A stretch of 64,000 nt of DNA from Thalassospira xiamenensis M-5 = DSM 17429 (GCF_000300235.2 NZ_CP004388.1:353501-417500), one strand, 5' to 3'. Counted from the stretch's first letter, positions 16,628 through 26,770 are shown. The notes: a model not told the origin generated them from the letters alone. Translations and numbers: made by a program.

Positions 16628-18667
16628 TCATTGGCCGTTGGCGGTAATACGAAGGCCCAGCATTTGCGCCCCCATCTGCGGGAACATCAGTCCACCGGCC
16701 GCCATGCCCATCGCAACGGGTTCCTGCGGTGCCAGTTCGATCAGCAGGTGGCGCGGATCATCAACCCATGTCAGCAATTCGCCAAACGCATCATAAAGCG
16801 TTGCGTCGTCGGCAAATTGTTCCTGCGCCTGCATCAGGTTCATGGTGACCAGCATTTTCATATCTTCGGCGGTGTTGCCATTAAGCAGGGAGGCAACGCC
16901 CAGGGCAAAAGGCAACATTTTTTCACCCGAAATTTCAAGGCGTGCACCGCGGAAGGCCGCGTCGACCGTCAGGGCCTGTTCGAGTGCCGCGTCATCGCCG
17001 ATCCGGGTTTTCAGAAGACGGGTCATGACGTCATCGTTGATCCCGGTGACCGTGACCGAAAGGCCGATCTGGCCGATATCGCGCAGGGCAACCTTGTCGA
17101 TGCTGTAAACAAAATCGCTAGCCGTCTCATCCCAGATAATGCTGTTGGAGACATCCAGCACAAGATCATCGAAGCTGTTGATACCAAGATAGATTGCGGT
17201 ATCGTTGCCACCGGTAATGCTGTCATCAAGGGTGGCATGCAGCCCTTCGAGGGTGCTGTTGTTGACTTTGACAAATGTCAGTGCGCTGCTTTCAGGGGTG
17301 AAAGGCTTTTCAAGGGTGCTTTTGAAGCTGTCGAGCCGAATTTCGACCTTTTCACCGTCCGGCGCGCCCGAGAATGAGAGGCCATTTATGGAAAACGCAC
17401 CGTAAAGCGCCTGACTGAGCGGCAGGTTCATCTGACCCAGTGTGAAATCTTCGAACTGGTCGATATGTTGACCAACCATTTCATCGGCAACGTCGTAAAT
17501 TTCGCCAAAGCCGGTGATTGCCATTAAATCCAGATCGGTGACGGAAAGTCCGTCCAGATCGAAATTGGCGGGGCCGTCCGGGGTTTTCTGCGTGATGTGG
17601 CTTCCGGTGATGTCGATCCCGGCAAGTCTGCCATCACGCATGTCGCGCAATGTGACATTATCGAGCGCGATTTCGACTTCCTCGTCGGAAATTACCGGAT
17701 TTTTGACGATGATTGTCTGGAAGGAGGTGTTTTCGGCCATCTTCCTGACGTCCGCCATGCTGAGTCTTGTATCAAGATCAATCATGTCGCCCGTCAGATC
17801 GACGCGGAAATCAGCAAGTGAGATTTCGCCAATGGCAAGCTTGGCAGGATTGTCTGGCTGCTGCATCGACAGACCGGTCAGCGTGCCGGATTTGATCACC
17901 CGGGATTCCAGACCCGACAGGGCAATTGCATCAACCGACATTTCCAGGCCTGCGTCATCGGCAAACGACAAGGTGGTGGCCGAAATATCGTCACAGATGG
18001 CGAAATCGCGGGCAATGTCGGGATCGAAACTGGCGATCAGATCGGCCGGTCCGGCACAGCCGGCAAAGGACATATTGTCGATGCTGCTGGTGATTTTTGT
18101 TTCCTGATCATCCATTTTCCAACCGGTAATGTTCAGGGCATCGATATTGGCCGAACCGGCATTTTCCGCCAGCAGGTGATCAATATTGATGCGGCGGATG
18201 TCGCCATCCGAAATGGTCAGGTTTTGCAGATCAGCACGACCGGTGGTGATGTCGAAATTGCGCGAAGCCAGGTCCATCGCAAGATCGCCAAGTTCCGCCT
18301 TCGGGGTGGTGATGCCATAGGCATCATAGGCAATTGCCAGTTCTTCGAGATCAGCCTGACCGGCAATGCCGTTGCCAAACGGGTTTGCCCCGATCAGGGT
18401 CAGCCAGTTGACCTGATTGAGATGCATTGATCCGATGGTGTAGGTCACACCGTTAGGATCGATCAGTTTGACATTCTTGGCGGCCAATGTGCGGCCCAGA
18501 AGCGACATTTCGAAATCGGAAAATTCACCGCGAAGGTCTGAGTCCGGGCTGCTGAGGATCGTGCGGAACCGGTTTTCGAGATAGGCCGGTGCCTTGTAGT
18601 GAAGACCGGCACCCGCGGCCGCCAGAACGGCAAGGCCACCGACAAGAAGAACTGTTTTTTTGCTCAT
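16628..18667 (-). CDS. Large exported protein of unknown function, 679 residues
   Basis: I do not recognise a family with certainty. The N-terminus (MSKKTVLLVGGLAVLAAAGAGLHYK) is one hydrophobic signal or anchor segment, so the bulk is periplasmic. The rest is acidic, beta-rich-looking sequence with repeated phrases such as AAKNVKLIDPNG, LQNLTISDGDIRRINIDHLL, ALDNVTLRDMRDG and VALRDIGQIGLSVTVTGI. This resembles AsmA-like or DUF945-like envelope proteins with stacked strand repeats. Cysteines are few: the pair in SFAGCAGPAD and FAICDDIS could be disulfide-bonded. It is a single gene convergent with the ECF41 operon. A role in envelope lipid or outer-membrane assembly is only a guess. Confidence 0.75.
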   Translation of the reverse strand: MSKKTVLLVGGLAVLAAAGAGLHYKAPAYLENRFRTILSSPDSDLRGEFSDFEMSLLGRTLAAKNVKLIDPNGVTYTIGSMHLNQVNWLTLIGANPFGNGIAGQADLEELAIAYDAYGITTPKAELGDLAMDLASRNFDITTGRADLQNLTISDGDIRRINIDHLLAENAGSANIDALNITGWKMDDQETKITSSIDNMSFAGCAGPADLIASFDPDIARDFAICDDISATTLSFADDAGLEMSVDAIALSGLESRVIKSGTLTGLSMQQPDNPAKLAIGEISLADFRVDLTGDMIDLDTRLSMADVRKMAENTSFQTIIVKNPVISDEEVEIALDNVTLRDMRDGRLAGIDITGSHITQKTPDGPANFDLDGLSVTDLDLMAITGFGEIYDVADEMVGQHIDQFEDFTLGQMNLPLSQALYGAFSINGLSFSGAPDGEKVEIRLDSFKSTLEKPFTPESSALTFVKVNNSTLEGLHATLDDSITGGNDTAIYLGINSFDDLVLDVSNSIIWDETASDFVYSIDKVALRDIGQIGLSVTVTGINDDVMTRLLKTRIGDDAALEQALTVDAAFRGARLEISGEKMLPFALGVASLLNGNTAEDMKMLVTMNLMQAQEQFADDATLYDAFGELLTWVDDPRHLLIELAPQEPVAMGMAAGGLMFPQMGAQMLGLRITANGQ

Positions 18668-18771
18668 GTTATCCAGCTTTTATTATGTTTCTGCACGTAT
18701 GGGATGCAGACAGTAGTTGCCTGGGCAACATCTTTGTTGTCGCGCAACAAGTCAAGGAAACGTGCTTATGG

Positions 18772-18806
18772 CAAAGGCCGGATCATTGACCCGGCCTTTG
18801 TTTTTT
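18772..18806. terminator. Hairpin downstream of leuB
   Basis: CAAAGGCCGG and CCGGCCTTTG form a 10-base stem. The T-run (TTTTTT) lies on the plus-strand side, while leuB reads leftward into it, so the direction of termination is uncertain. It is the only hairpin between leuB and the large exported protein gene. Confidence 0.5.
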
Positions 18807-18824
18807 GAAGCGTGATCGGAAAGA

Positions 18825-19928
18825 TCAGGCGATCTTGTCGAGTTCGTTGATCAGGGATTCGCCCATGACGGTGGTCGAAACCTTTGCCATGCCCGGCTGC
18901 ATGATATCAGCGGTGCGAAGCCCGCCTTTCAGAACGTTCTGAACGGCGGTTTCGATCATGGTTGCATCATCGCCCATGTCGAACGAGTAACGCAGCATCA
19001 TGGCAAACGACAGGATGGTTGCCAGCGGGTTTGCGATGTCCTGACCGGCGATGTCCGGGGCGGAGCCGTGCACCGGCTCGTAAAGCGCCTTGCGGGCACC
19101 GCTTGCATCGGCAGCACCCAGCGATGCGGACGGCAGCATGCCAAGCGATCCGGTCAGCATGGCGGCACAATCGGAAAGGATGTCGCCAAACATGTTGGTG
19201 GTGACCATCACGTCGAACTGTTTCGGGTTACGGACCAGCTGCATGGATGCGTTATCGACATACATGTGGCTGACCTCGACTTCCGGGAAGTCCTTGGCAA
19301 CGCGTTCAACAACTTCGCGCCACAGGACGGTCGATTCCAGAACGTTGGCCTTATCGACCGAACACAGGCGTTTGTTGCGTTTCATGGCCATGTCAAAGGC
19401 GACACGGGCGATACGTTCAACTTCCGGCTCGGAATAAACCAGCGTGTTGAAGCCAAAACGCACACCGTCGCGTTCTTCGATGCCGCGCGGCTGACCGAAA
19501 TAGATGCCGCCGGTCAATTCGCGCAGGATCATGATATCCAGACCCTTGACGATGTCTTCTTTCAGGGTTGAGGCACCGACAAGCGCATCAAACACAAGGG
19601 CCGGACGGAGGTTGGCAAACAGGCCCATTTCCTTGCGGATTTTAAGCAACCCGCGTTCCGGCTTGATATCGAAGGGAAGGTTGTCCCATTTCGGACCACC
19701 GACAGCACCAAGCAGAACCGCATCGGCCGCCATGGCATCGGCAAGCGTTTCGTCGGTCAGCGGGTTGTTGTGCGCATCAATTGATGCGCCGCCGATCAGA
19801 CCTTCGGTGATTTCGAAATTGACGTTACGCTTCTTGGCCATCCAGTCCATGACGCGCTGAACCTGGCGCATGACTTCGGGGCCAATGCCGTCGCCGGGCA
19901 GCATCAGAACTTTTTTGGTGGTGCTCAT
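18825..19928 (-). CDS. leuB: 3-isopropylmalate dehydrogenase
   Basis: Oxidative decarboxylation of 3-isopropylmalate with NAD in leucine biosynthesis; cytoplasmic homodimer. Visible are [15 protein letters not shown] near the start, [12 protein letters not shown]-type [16 protein letters not shown], the substrate loop [14 protein letters not shown] and the metal/cofactor segment [27 protein letters not shown] with [18 protein letters not shown]. At 367 residues it has normal length. The ATG at 19928 follows AAGGA by seven bases; an in-frame TTG directly upstream is ignored. It lies downstream of leuD and after a terminator, so it probably has its own promoter. Confidence 0.96.
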   Translation of the reverse strand: MSTTKKVLMLPGDGIGPEVMRQVQRVMDWMAKKRNVNFEITEGLIGGASIDAHNNPLTDETLADAMAADAVLLGAVGGPKWDNLPFDIKPERGLLKIRKEMGLFANLRPALVFDALVGASTLKEDIVKGLDIMILRELTGGIYFGQPRGIEERDGVRFGFNTLVYSEPEVERIARVAFDMAMKRNKRLCSVDKANVLESTVLWREVVERVAKDFPEVEVSHMYVDNASMQLVRNPKQFDVMVTTNMFGDILSDCAAMLTGSLGMLPSASLGAADASGARKALYEPVHGSAPDIAGQDIANPLATILSFAMMLRYSFDMGDDATMIETAVQNVLKGGLRTADIMQPGMAKVSTTVMGESLINELDKIA

Positions 19929-19975
19929 CAAACAATCCTTCCCAGATATTATCGGGGTCGTTCACCCCGTATCGA

Positions 19976-20009
19976 CAAAAAGGGCGGCAGACCGATCTGG
20001 ACTGCCGCC
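19976..20009 (-). terminator. Rho-independent terminator after leuD
   Basis: Read leftward, GGCGGCAG and CTGCCGCC form a perfect 8-base stem followed by CTTTTTG. It lies nine bases after leuD and separates leuCxD from leuB. A second small hairpin, CGGGGT-CGTTC-ACCCCG, lies at 19952-19968 in the leuB leader. Confidence 0.75.
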
Positions 20010-20017
20010 ACTTTGAA

Positions 20018-20629
20018 TTACAGCGACAGCCAGGGCTGCGACGCAGCGCGCTTGGCTTCGAAGTCGTTGATCGCGTCGCCCTTCTGCAGGGTCAGGCCAA
20101 TGTCATCGAGGCCGTTCAACAGGCAATGTTTGCGGAACGGTTCGACATCAAACGTGATGCAACCGCCATCCGGACCATGGATTTCCTGTTTTTCAAGATC
20201 AATGGTGATGGTCGCGTTTTCGCCGCGTTCGGCATCATCCATCAGCTTGTCGACATCTTCCTGCGGCAGACGGATCGGCAGAATGCCGTTCTTGAAGCAG
20301 TTGTTATAGAAAATGTCGGCAAAGCTTGGCGCGATGATGCAGCGAATGCCGAAATCAAGCAGCGACCACGGCGCATGTTCGCGCGATGAACCACAGCCAA
20401 AGTTGTCGCCTGATACGATGATCTTGGCATTGCGATAGGCCGGTTTGTTCAGGACGAAATCCGGGATTTCGTTGCCCTTGTCGTCATAGCGCATTTCATC
20501 AAACAGGTTCTTGCCAAGGCCCGAACGTTTGATGGTTTTAAGGAACTGTTTCGGGATGATCATGTCGGTATCGACATTGATCATCGGCAGCGGTGCTGCC
20601 ACACCGGTGAGGGTCGTGAACTTATCCAT
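20018..20629 (-). CDS. leuD: 3-isopropylmalate dehydratase small subunit
   Basis: Small subunit of isopropylmalate isomerase, which interconverts 2- and 3-isopropylmalate with LeuC. Motifs include [22 protein letters not shown] near the N-terminus and the swivelling-domain loop [17 protein letters not shown]. At 203 residues it has normal length for the bacterial LeuD1 type. It follows a 62-residue open frame that separates it from leuC, with only five bases between the two. Confidence 0.96.
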   Translation of the reverse strand: MDKFTTLTGVAAPLPMINVDTDMIIPKQFLKTIKRSGLGKNLFDEMRYDDKGNEIPDFVLNKPAYRNAKIIVSGDNFGCGSSREHAPWSLLDFGIRCIIAPSFADIFYNNCFKNGILPIRLPQEDVDKLMDDAERGENATITIDLEKQEIHGPDGGCITFDVEPFRKHCLLNGLDDIGLTLQKGDAINDFEAKRAASQPWLSL

Positions 20630-20634
20630 TAATC

Positions 20635-20823
20635 TTATCCCTTGCTTCCAGTTTCCCAGGCAAGACCGAGGGCCTCGATCAGTTCCTCGGTTGCGTCGAT
20701 ATCCTTCGCAACGAATTCGGGCAGGTTGATCCCGGTCAGCTGCGGGAGCAGCTGTTCAAGGATCGGTGCCCGGCCGCAGCGCGCTGCGCCGTCACGGAAA
20801 CTGATGAATGCTCGTTCTGCCAT
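20635..20823 (-). CDS. Small conserved-looking protein between leuC and leuD
   Basis: 62-residue soluble protein, not recognised. It has no signal or membrane segment. The sequence is mildly acidic at its C-terminal half ([28 protein letters not shown]) and starts [20 protein letters not shown]. It fills the leuC-leuD gap with 11 and 5 bases on each side, in the same direction and with normal codon use, so translation with the operon is likely. A role in isomerase assembly or stability is possible but unsupported; it may equally be unrelated. Confidence 0.65.
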   Translation of the reverse strand: MAERAFISFRDGAARCGRAPILEQLLPQLTGINLPEFVAKDIDATEELIEALGLAWETGSKG

Positions 20824-20834
20824 GGGTTTCTGCC

Positions 20835-22241
20835 TTAACCGAGTTTGCGGACGTCAGTCAGATGACCGGTGACTGCTGCGGCCACGGCCATCGCCGGGCT
20901 GAGCAGGTGGGTACGGCCACCACGGCCCTGACGGCCTTCGAAGTTACGGTTGGAGGTCGATGCGCAACGCTCGCCCGGCTCCAGTCGGTCCGGGTTCATC
21001 GCCAGGCACATCGAGCAGCCCGGTTCACGCCATTCAAAACCGGCTTCGAGGAAAATCTCGTGCAGGCCTTCGGCCTCGGCCTGTTCCTTGACCAGACCGG
21101 AACCCGGAACGACCATGGCACTGACGTGATCGGCAACCTTGCGACCCTTGGCGATAACCGCCGCGGCGCGCAGGTCTTCGATACGACCATTGGTGCAGGA
21201 ACCGATAAAGACGCGATCAATCCTGATATCTTCGATATTGGTGCCAGCCGTCAGGCCCATATATTCGAGCGAACGGGCGATGGCTTTCTGTTTGCCGGGA
21301 TCCTTGGCGTCGGACGGTGCCGGGACTTTGCCGTTAACCGGTACGACGTCTTCCGGGCTGGTGCCCCAGGTGACCTGCGGGATGATGTCGGCAGCATCGA
21401 TTTCGACGATCTTGTCGTAATGCGCGCCTTCGTCAGACGGAAGGGTCTTCCAGTATTCGACAGCCTGTTCGAATGCGGCCCCTTTGGGTGCCATCGGGCG
21501 GCCCTTGATATATTCAAAGGTTTTTTCGTCCGGTGCGATCAGGCCCGCGCGTGCGCCGCCTTCGATCGACATGTTGCAGACGGTCATGCGGCCTTCCATC
21601 GACAGCGAACGAATGGCCGAACCGGCATATTCGATCACATAACCGGTGCCGCCAGCCGTGCCGATGCGTCCGATGATGGCAAGGGTGATGTCCTTGGCGG
21701 TAACGCCCGGATGCAGATCGCCTTCGACCTTGACCAGCATGTTTTTTGCCGGTTTCTGAACCAGCGTCTGGGTGGCCAGAACATGTTCGACTTCGGACGT
21801 GCCGATGCCGAATGCCAGGGTGCCGAATGCACCGTGGGTCGAGGTGTGCGAGTCGCCGCAGACCATGGTGACACCTGGCAGGGTGAAACCTTCTTCCGGG
21901 CCGACAATGTGGACGATGCCCTGACGCAGGTCATTCATCGGGAAGTAATGGATACCGGTATCCTTGGCGTTCTGGTCAAGAGTGTTGACCTGGATACGGC
22001 TGTCTTCTTCCTTGATGCCTTCGGAACGGTCCGTGGTCGGAACGTTATGATCCGGAACGGCAAGGGTCAGTTCCGGGTGGCGCACTTTGCGGCCGGCATT
22101 GCGAAGGCCTTCGAAAGCCTGCGGGCTGGTCACTTCATGAACGAGATGGCGGTCAATATAAATCAGGCAGGTACCATCATCCTGCGTATCGACCACGTGA
22201 CTTTCCCAAATCTTGTCAAAAAGGGTTTTAGGCGCACCCAT
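20835..22241 (-). CDS. leuC: 3-isopropylmalate dehydratase large subunit
   Basis: Large, Fe-S-containing subunit of isopropylmalate isomerase in leucine biosynthesis. The aconitase-type features are clear: [47 protein letters not shown] with the first cluster cysteine, and [12 protein letters not shown] with the other two cluster cysteines, then [16 protein letters not shown]. At 468 residues it is full length. GAGGAGG lies six bases before the ATG. First gene of leuC-x-leuD; the long upstream region may hold regulation. Confidence 0.97.
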   Translation of the reverse strand: MGAPKTLFDKIWESHVVDTQDDGTCLIYIDRHLVHEVTSPQAFEGLRNAGRKVRHPELTLAVPDHNVPTTDRSEGIKEEDSRIQVNTLDQNAKDTGIHYFPMNDLRQGIVHIVGPEEGFTLPGVTMVCGDSHTSTHGAFGTLAFGIGTSEVEHVLATQTLVQKPAKNMLVKVEGDLHPGVTAKDITLAIIGRIGTAGGTGYVIEYAGSAIRSLSMEGRMTVCNMSIEGGARAGLIAPDEKTFEYIKGRPMAPKGAAFEQAVEYWKTLPSDEGAHYDKIVEIDAADIIPQVTWGTSPEDVVPVNGKVPAPSDAKDPGKQKAIARSLEYMGLTAGTNIEDIRIDRVFIGSCTNGRIEDLRAAAVIAKGRKVADHVSAMVVPGSGLVKEQAEAEGLHEIFLEAGFEWREPGCSMCLAMNPDRLEPGERCASTSNRNFEGRQGRGGRTHLLSPAMAVAAAVTGHLTDVRKLG

Positions 22242-22759
22242 CTCGACCTCCTCTTAAAATCGATCTTTTATGCAGCGACGACCAGACAGTAGTGCCGGCA
22301 AAGGACATTAAACCGGGGATGTTTTTTACGACGGCAATCCTGGGATTGCGATGTCATGTGGCGCACGGCGTCGCCTGTTCCTCCGGGCATCCGGGTTTGT
22401 CCCGATATGCGAAATTTTATTATCCAGAACCGCACGGACTTGATCGTTTTTGCCGCGGGAGTGCCTTTATACACTCAAGCTTCCAAATCGCAAGCAACCC
22501 GGCGCGTGTTTTTTTACGCTACTACATCTTAAAGTAGATTCGGGGAAAATTGAGCATCTTGAGGTAGCCAAAACTACCAGATTCCGGGGTGAGGCAGCCA
22601 AAGCAGGGATAGCTGATATAAAATAAAGTTATATGTTATTCGCAAGGTTTCCGCGCGTTACATCGATCAGGCATGAAAACCGGCGATTCGATATGATGCA
22701 CGCATAAAGTGTATTTATCGGTTGTTTGTCGCCCAAGGCCACAGGCAATCGAAACAGCC
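22242..22759. other. Long leader/intergenic region upstream of leuC
   Basis: About 520 bases between leuC and the rplS terminator without a convincing gene. I looked for a leucine-rich leader peptide on the leuC strand and found none. An imperfect direct repeat is present: AGATTCGGGG...GAGGTAGCCAAA (22536-22572) and AGATTCCGGGG.GAGGCAGCCAAA (22579-22602). The promoter of leuC must be here but I cannot place it. Confidence 0.5.
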
Positions 22760-22793
22760 CAAAAGAAACGGGCCCACCCGAAGGTGAGCCCGC
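22760..22793 (-). terminator. Rho-independent terminator of the rpsP-rimM-trmD-rplS operon
   Basis: Read leftward, CGGGCTCACC pairs with GGTGGGCCCG around a TTCG loop, followed by TTTCTTTTGGG. It starts about 30 bases after the rplS stop. Confidence 0.85.
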
Positions 22794-22821
22794 CAATCAT
22801 TCCGACAATGCGGAACGCAGA

Positions 22822-23226
22822 TTATTTCTTGCGTTCTGCAGCCGTCAGTTTGCCTTTGTGACCGGTGGTCTGTTCGGCGATACGCGCCGATTTACCGGTA
22901 CGGCCACGCAGGTAGTAAAGTTTTGCGCGACGAACGTCACCGCGACGGACGACTTCGATTTTGTCGATCGCCGGGGAGTAGTTCTGGAAGATACGCTCGA
23001 CACCTTCGCCCGATGCGATTTTACGCAGGGTGAAGGACGAGTTCAGGCCGCGGTTTTTCTTGGCGATGCAGACGCCTTCGAACTGCTGGATACGTTCGCG
23101 GGTACCTTCAACGACTTTCAGGTGAACACGGACGGTGTCGCCTGCGTCGAATTCCGGAACTTCGCGTTTTGCAGCGATTTTATCGAGCTGATCTTTTTCG
23201 ATCTGCTGGATGATTGCGTTGGTCAT
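22822..23226 (-). CDS. rplS: 50S ribosomal protein L19
   Basis: Large-subunit ribosomal protein at the subunit interface. The sequence shows the family core: [52 protein letters not shown] and [23 protein letters not shown]. At 134 residues it has the usual length with a short alphaproteobacterial C-terminal tail. Last gene of the conserved order rpsP-rimM-trmD-rplS, three bases after trmD. Confidence 0.97.
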   Translation of the reverse strand: MTNAIIQQIEKDQLDKIAAKREVPEFDAGDTVRVHLKVVEGTRERIQQFEGVCIAKKNRGLNSSFTLRKIASGEGVERIFQNYSPAIDKIEVVRRGDVRRAKLYYLRGRTGKSARIAEQTTGHKGKLTAAERKK

Positions 23227-23229
23227 GGT

Positions 23230-23946
23230 TTAACCCTCTTTGATGTGCCCGCGTGCGACATACTGATCCCAAAGGTCAGGACGCCGAGCACGGGTAATTT
23301 CTTCTGCCTGAGCATGCCGCCAGGCTTGTACCTTGGCATGATGTCCGGAAAGCAAGATCTCCGGCACGTCACGCCCGTTCCAATTGGCCGGGCGCGTGTA
23401 ATGCGGATATTCAAGCAACCCGGTTTCAAAGCTTTCCTCGTCGACGGATTCGGTCTTGTTGACCACACCTTCGATAAGGCGAATGCACGATTCAATCAGG
23501 ACCATGGCCGGCAGTTCGCCGCCCATGAGGATGTAGTCGCCAATGCTGATTTCCTCGACCTGATGTTCATCAAGTACGCGCTGGTCGATACCTTCGTAGC
23601 GACCACACAACAGGATGGCACCCGGTCCCGCTGCCAGTTCGCGGCAACGTTTCTGGTTCAGCATTTTCCCGCGCGGGCTGAGATAAATCAGCGGCAATTG
23701 CGGAGCTTCCGCACGCAATTCACGCAGGGTGGCGTCGACAATATCCGGGCGCATGACCATACCGGCCCCACCCCCGAAAGGATTGTCGTCAACAGTGCGG
23801 TGACGGTCGGTTGCATGATCACGGATGTCTTTGACATCCAGCGACCAGATCCCGTTTTCCAGTGCCCGTCCGGCCAGAGACTGGCCGAGCGCACCCGGGA
23901 ACATTTCCGGGAACAGGGTTGCAACCTTGGCCTGCCACACAGACAT
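23230..23946 (-). CDS. trmD: tRNA (guanine-N1)-methyltransferase
   Basis: Makes m1G37 in tRNAs reading CNN codons and prevents frameshifting. The trefoil-knot SAM-binding motifs are visible: [17 protein letters not shown] and [21 protein letters not shown], together with the N-terminal [15 protein letters not shown] and [15 protein letters not shown]. At 238 residues it matches family length. Three bases separate it from rimM and from rplS, so the operon is tightly coupled. Confidence 0.97.
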   Translation of the reverse strand: MSVWQAKVATLFPEMFPGALGQSLAGRALENGIWSLDVKDIRDHATDRHRTVDDNPFGGGAGMVMRPDIVDATLRELRAEAPQLPLIYLSPRGKMLNQKRCRELAAGPGAILLCGRYEGIDQRVLDEHQVEEISIGDYILMGGELPAMVLIESCIRLIEGVVNKTESVDEESFETGLLEYPHYTRPANWNGRDVPEILLSGHHAKVQAWRHAQAEEITRARRPDLWDQYVARGHIKEG

Positions 23947-23949
23947 CGA

Positions 23950-24624
23950 TCAGGCCTCCTTTCCGCTGCCGGTCGCAGTTTCTGCGCCTACTGCATCGGC
24001 AGTGACGGCATCAGAATCGCGGTCGGCCTGAGAGTCCCTGCGGGAGCTGCCCGGACGGCGGGTACGATTTCCCGGTCCTTCTTCTTCCTGCAAAAGCCCC
24101 TCGGGCGGATTTACCACCAGCTTGCGTTCCGAAAGCACCACATCGGGCACGACTTCCTTGGTAAACGGCAGGACGACGACTTTGCCACGGACTTCTTCCA
24201 GCGCGATTTCGATCACATCGCCCGCGCCAAAATCGGCCACACCCCGTACGGTCCCGAACAGCGAACCATCAACATGATGGGCTTTCAGGCCGACAAGATC
24301 GGCAAGATAGAATTCGTCTTCGTCTTCCGTTTCCGGCAGGGCCGTCCGCGGTACGTAAAGCTTGGTTCCCCGCAGCCGTTCGGCGGCGTCCCGGTCGTTC
24401 ACACCATCGATCTTGGCGATCAGCTGGTCGCGAACATGTCCGACAGGAGACAGTTTGAATTTCGCTTGTCCCTTGGCGTCGAACAACGGGCCGTAACCGA
24501 CAAGGTTATCCGGATCGACGGTATAGCTTTTGACGCGCACGGCACCACGCACCCCGTGCGGGGCGGTGATCATGCCGACGCAGACAAATGCATCGTCGGT
24601 TTTGGATTTGCGGGTATCAGCCAT
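23950..24624 (-). CDS. rimM: 16S rRNA processing protein
   Basis: Assembly factor for the 30S head that binds S19. The N-terminal motif CVGMITAPHGVRGAVRVKSYT and the PRC-barrel segment YLADLVGLKAHHVDGSLFGTVRGVADFGAGDVIEI with LPFTKEVVPDV are clear. The C-terminus is longer than usual, about 45 extra charged and low-complexity residues (EEEGPGNRTRRPGSSRRDSQADRDSD...), for a total of 224. The extension looks disordered and probably lineage-specific. Confidence 0.95.
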   Translation of the reverse strand: MADTRKSKTDDAFVCVGMITAPHGVRGAVRVKSYTVDPDNLVGYGPLFDAKGQAKFKLSPVGHVRDQLIAKIDGVNDRDAAERLRGTKLYVPRTALPETEDEDEFYLADLVGLKAHHVDGSLFGTVRGVADFGAGDVIEIALEEVRGKVVVLPFTKEVVPDVVLSERKLVVNPPEGLLQEEEGPGNRTRRPGSSRRDSQADRDSDAVTADAVGAETATGSGKEA

Positions 24625-24669
24625 TTCGGTTCACAAATTTCCGGTATCTGATCAAAGCGTGCGAAAAGC

Positions 24670-25074
24670 TTATTCTTCGCTGGCAGCTTCTTCAGCAGGA
24701 GCCGCAGCAGCTTCGGCAGCTGCAGCAGCAGCGGCTTCGGCTTTTTCAGCTTTCTCACGAAGACGTTCCTGGGCTTTCGCTTTCGGAGCCGACTTCTGGG
24801 GCTGTTCGGTCGGTTTGAACGCGTCAGCCAGGCCAGCTTTGCCCAGGAAACGTGCAACACGATCGGTCGGCTGTGCGCCAACGCCCAGCCAATATTTGAT
24901 GCGCTCTTCTTTGAAGGTCACGCGGTTGTCAGCATCCTTCGGGAGCATCGGATCATAGGTACCGACTTTCTCGATGAAGCTGCCGTCACGCGGGGCACGG
25001 GCATCTGCAACTACGATACGGTAGTACGGACGCTTTTTGGCACCGCCACGGGAAAGACGAATCTTGACAGCCAT
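24670..25074 (-). CDS. rpsP: 30S ribosomal protein S16
   Basis: Small-subunit assembly protein. The core is unmistakable: [31 protein letters not shown], then [13 protein letters not shown] and [21 protein letters not shown]. At 134 residues it carries an alanine- and glutamate-rich C-terminal tail (about residues 95-134), common in alphaproteobacterial S16. First gene of the operon; about 125 bases separate it from ffh. Confidence 0.97.
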   Translation of the reverse strand: MAVKIRLSRGGAKKRPYYRIVVADARAPRDGSFIEKVGTYDPMLPKDADNRVTFKEERIKYWLGVGAQPTDRVARFLGKAGLADAFKPTEQPQKSAPKAKAQERLREKAEKAEAAAAAAAEAAAAPAEEAASEE

Positions 25075-25200
25075 TCGGATAAGTTCCTTTCAGCTTGGGT
25101 TTGTAGTCTTCAAGTTACGATCCCGGAGGATCAATTTATTCCGGTTCAGGGAACCGGGGTGTTTGGTTCTTTCGAAAAATCTTGAGAACCGGGGGCTTGG

Positions 25201-26685
25201 CTATTTCTTTTTACCGAACCCCGGAAATCCCGGCGGCAAACCGCCGCCGCCCAATCCCGGGAACCCGGGCGGTAATCCGCCCCCGGCACCGGGAAATCCT
25301 TTTGGCAACTTGCTCATATCGGGCATGTCGCCGCCTTCGAGCATCGAGGGATCCATTTTCGGCATACCGCCAAACAGTCCCTTTTTGCCCATCTTGCCCA
25401 TCTTTTTGATCATGGTGGACATGGTCTGATACTGTTTGAGCAGCTTGTTCACATCCTGAACCGAAAGACCGCAACCTGCGGCAATACGCTTTTTGCGCGA
25501 TGCCTTGATCAGGGCCGGGTTTTCTCGTTCCTTGGGCGTCATCGACAGGATGATCGCCTCCTGATGGGTCAGAAGTTTGGGATCAAGCTTGGTCTGCGAC
25601 ATCTGTTTTTTCAGCGCGCCCATGCCCGGCAGCATCCCCATGATGCCGGAAAGATCACCCATTTTCTGAAGCTGCTTGAGCTGGGAAAGAAGATCGTTCA
25701 GGTCAAACTGACCCTTTGCGAGCTTCTTCGCCATTTTCTCGGCGTCTTCCTGCTTGATCGTTTCGGCAGCCTTTTCGACAAGACTGACGACATCGCCCAT
25801 CCCGAGGATGCGGTTGGCGATACGATCCGGATGGAAGGCTTCCATCTCGTCGATTTTCTCACCGGTACCGAGCATCTTGATCGGGCAACCGGTGATCTGG
25901 CGCATCGACAGGGCCGCACCACCACGTGCATCACCGTCGATACGGGTCAGAACGATACCGGTGATGCCGACCTTGTCGGCGAATTCCTTGGCCACATTGA
26001 CCGAGTCCTGACCGGTCATCGCATCGGTGACCAGAAGGGTCTCGGCCGGGTTGACCGCGTCACGGACCTGGGCGACTTCGCTCATCAGTTCCATATCGAT
26101 ATGCAGGCGCCCTGCGGTATCGAGGATGACGGCGTCATAGCCTTCCTTGCGGCCCATATCCATTGCGCGTTTTGCGATCGATACCGGCTTTTCGCCCATA
26201 ATGATCGGCAGAACGTTCAGGTCGTTATTGTCGGCCAGAATTTTCAACTGCTGCTGGGCGGCCGGGCGATAGATATCAAGCGACGCCAGCAGGACTTTCT
26301 TGTTGCGCTTTTTGGTCAGATGCAGCGCGATCTTGGCCGAGCTCGTGGTTTTACCTGAACCCTGCAAACCGACCATCAGGATCGGAACCGGCGGGGTGGC
26401 CGCAAGGTTGATATCCTCGCCTTCACCCAGCATGTTTTTCAGTTCGTCATGAACGATCTTGACGACCATCTGACCCGGTGTGACCGAACGCAGAACGTCC
26501 TGACCAACCGCACGCTCGGTTGCATTGGTGATGAATGATTTGACGACCGGCAGCGCCACGTCAGCCTCAAGCAGGGCGACGCGTACTTCGCGCATGGCTT
26601 CCTTGACGTCGGATTCTTTCAGCGCGCCACGTCTGCGCAGCTTATCAAGAACCCCGCCAAGGCGATCGCTTAGTCCTTCAAACAT
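25201..26685 (-). CDS. ffh: Signal recognition particle protein Ffh
   Basis: GTPase subunit of the signal recognition particle, which targets inner-membrane proteins co-translationally. The N domain spans about 1-90, followed by the G domain with GLQGSGKTT (106-114), DTAGR and TRIDGDARGGAALS. The methionine-rich M domain binds 4.5S RNA and signal peptides. The last 45 or so residues are a Gly-Pro-Phe-rich tail (repeats of GLPPGFPG), common in alphaproteobacteria. The 494-residue length includes this tail. No 4.5S RNA gene was seen in the window. Confidence 0.97.
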   Translation of the reverse strand: MFEGLSDRLGGVLDKLRRRGALKESDVKEAMREVRVALLEADVALPVVKSFITNATERAVGQDVLRSVTPGQMVVKIVHDELKNMLGEGEDINLAATPPVPILMVGLQGSGKTTSSAKIALHLTKKRNKKVLLASLDIYRPAAQQQLKILADNNDLNVLPIIMGEKPVSIAKRAMDMGRKEGYDAVILDTAGRLHIDMELMSEVAQVRDAVNPAETLLVTDAMTGQDSVNVAKEFADKVGITGIVLTRIDGDARGGAALSMRQITGCPIKMLGTGEKIDEMEAFHPDRIANRILGMGDVVSLVEKAAETIKQEDAEKMAKKLAKGQFDLNDLLSQLKQLQKMGDLSGIMGMLPGMGALKKQMSQTKLDPKLLTHQEAIILSMTPKERENPALIKASRKKRIAAGCGLSVQDVNKLLKQYQTMSTMIKKMGKMGKKGLFGGMPKMDPSMLEGGDMPDMSKLPKGFPGAGGGLPPGFPGLGGGGLPPGFPGFGKKK

Positions 26686-26727
26686 TCCAAATCCCGTCTG
26701 TGTTTCCGGTGTTTCTACCGTGTGCGC

Positions 26728-26770
26728 ACAAAAAACTAAAACCCAGTGCTCGACAACTCGAGGACTGGGG
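26728..26770 (-). terminator. Rho-independent terminator of panBC
   Basis: CCCAGT and ACTGGG, extended inward by CTCGA/TCGAG, form a stem at 26742-26769. Read leftward it is followed by TTTTAGTTTTTT. It lies about 150 bases after panC and upstream of ffh. Confidence 0.8.

Noticed and set aside
20808-22292. 494-codon plus-strand open frame across leuC
   Set aside because: Shadow of leuC; composition is the reverse image of its codons.
22268-22474. 68-codon frame upstream of leuC as a leader peptide
   Set aside because: It has no run of leucine codons, no attenuator and no terminator pair.
22726-24651. 641-codon open frame on the plus strand across rplS, trmD and rimM
   Set aside because: It is antisense to three certain genes; long antisense frames are expected with this codon bias.
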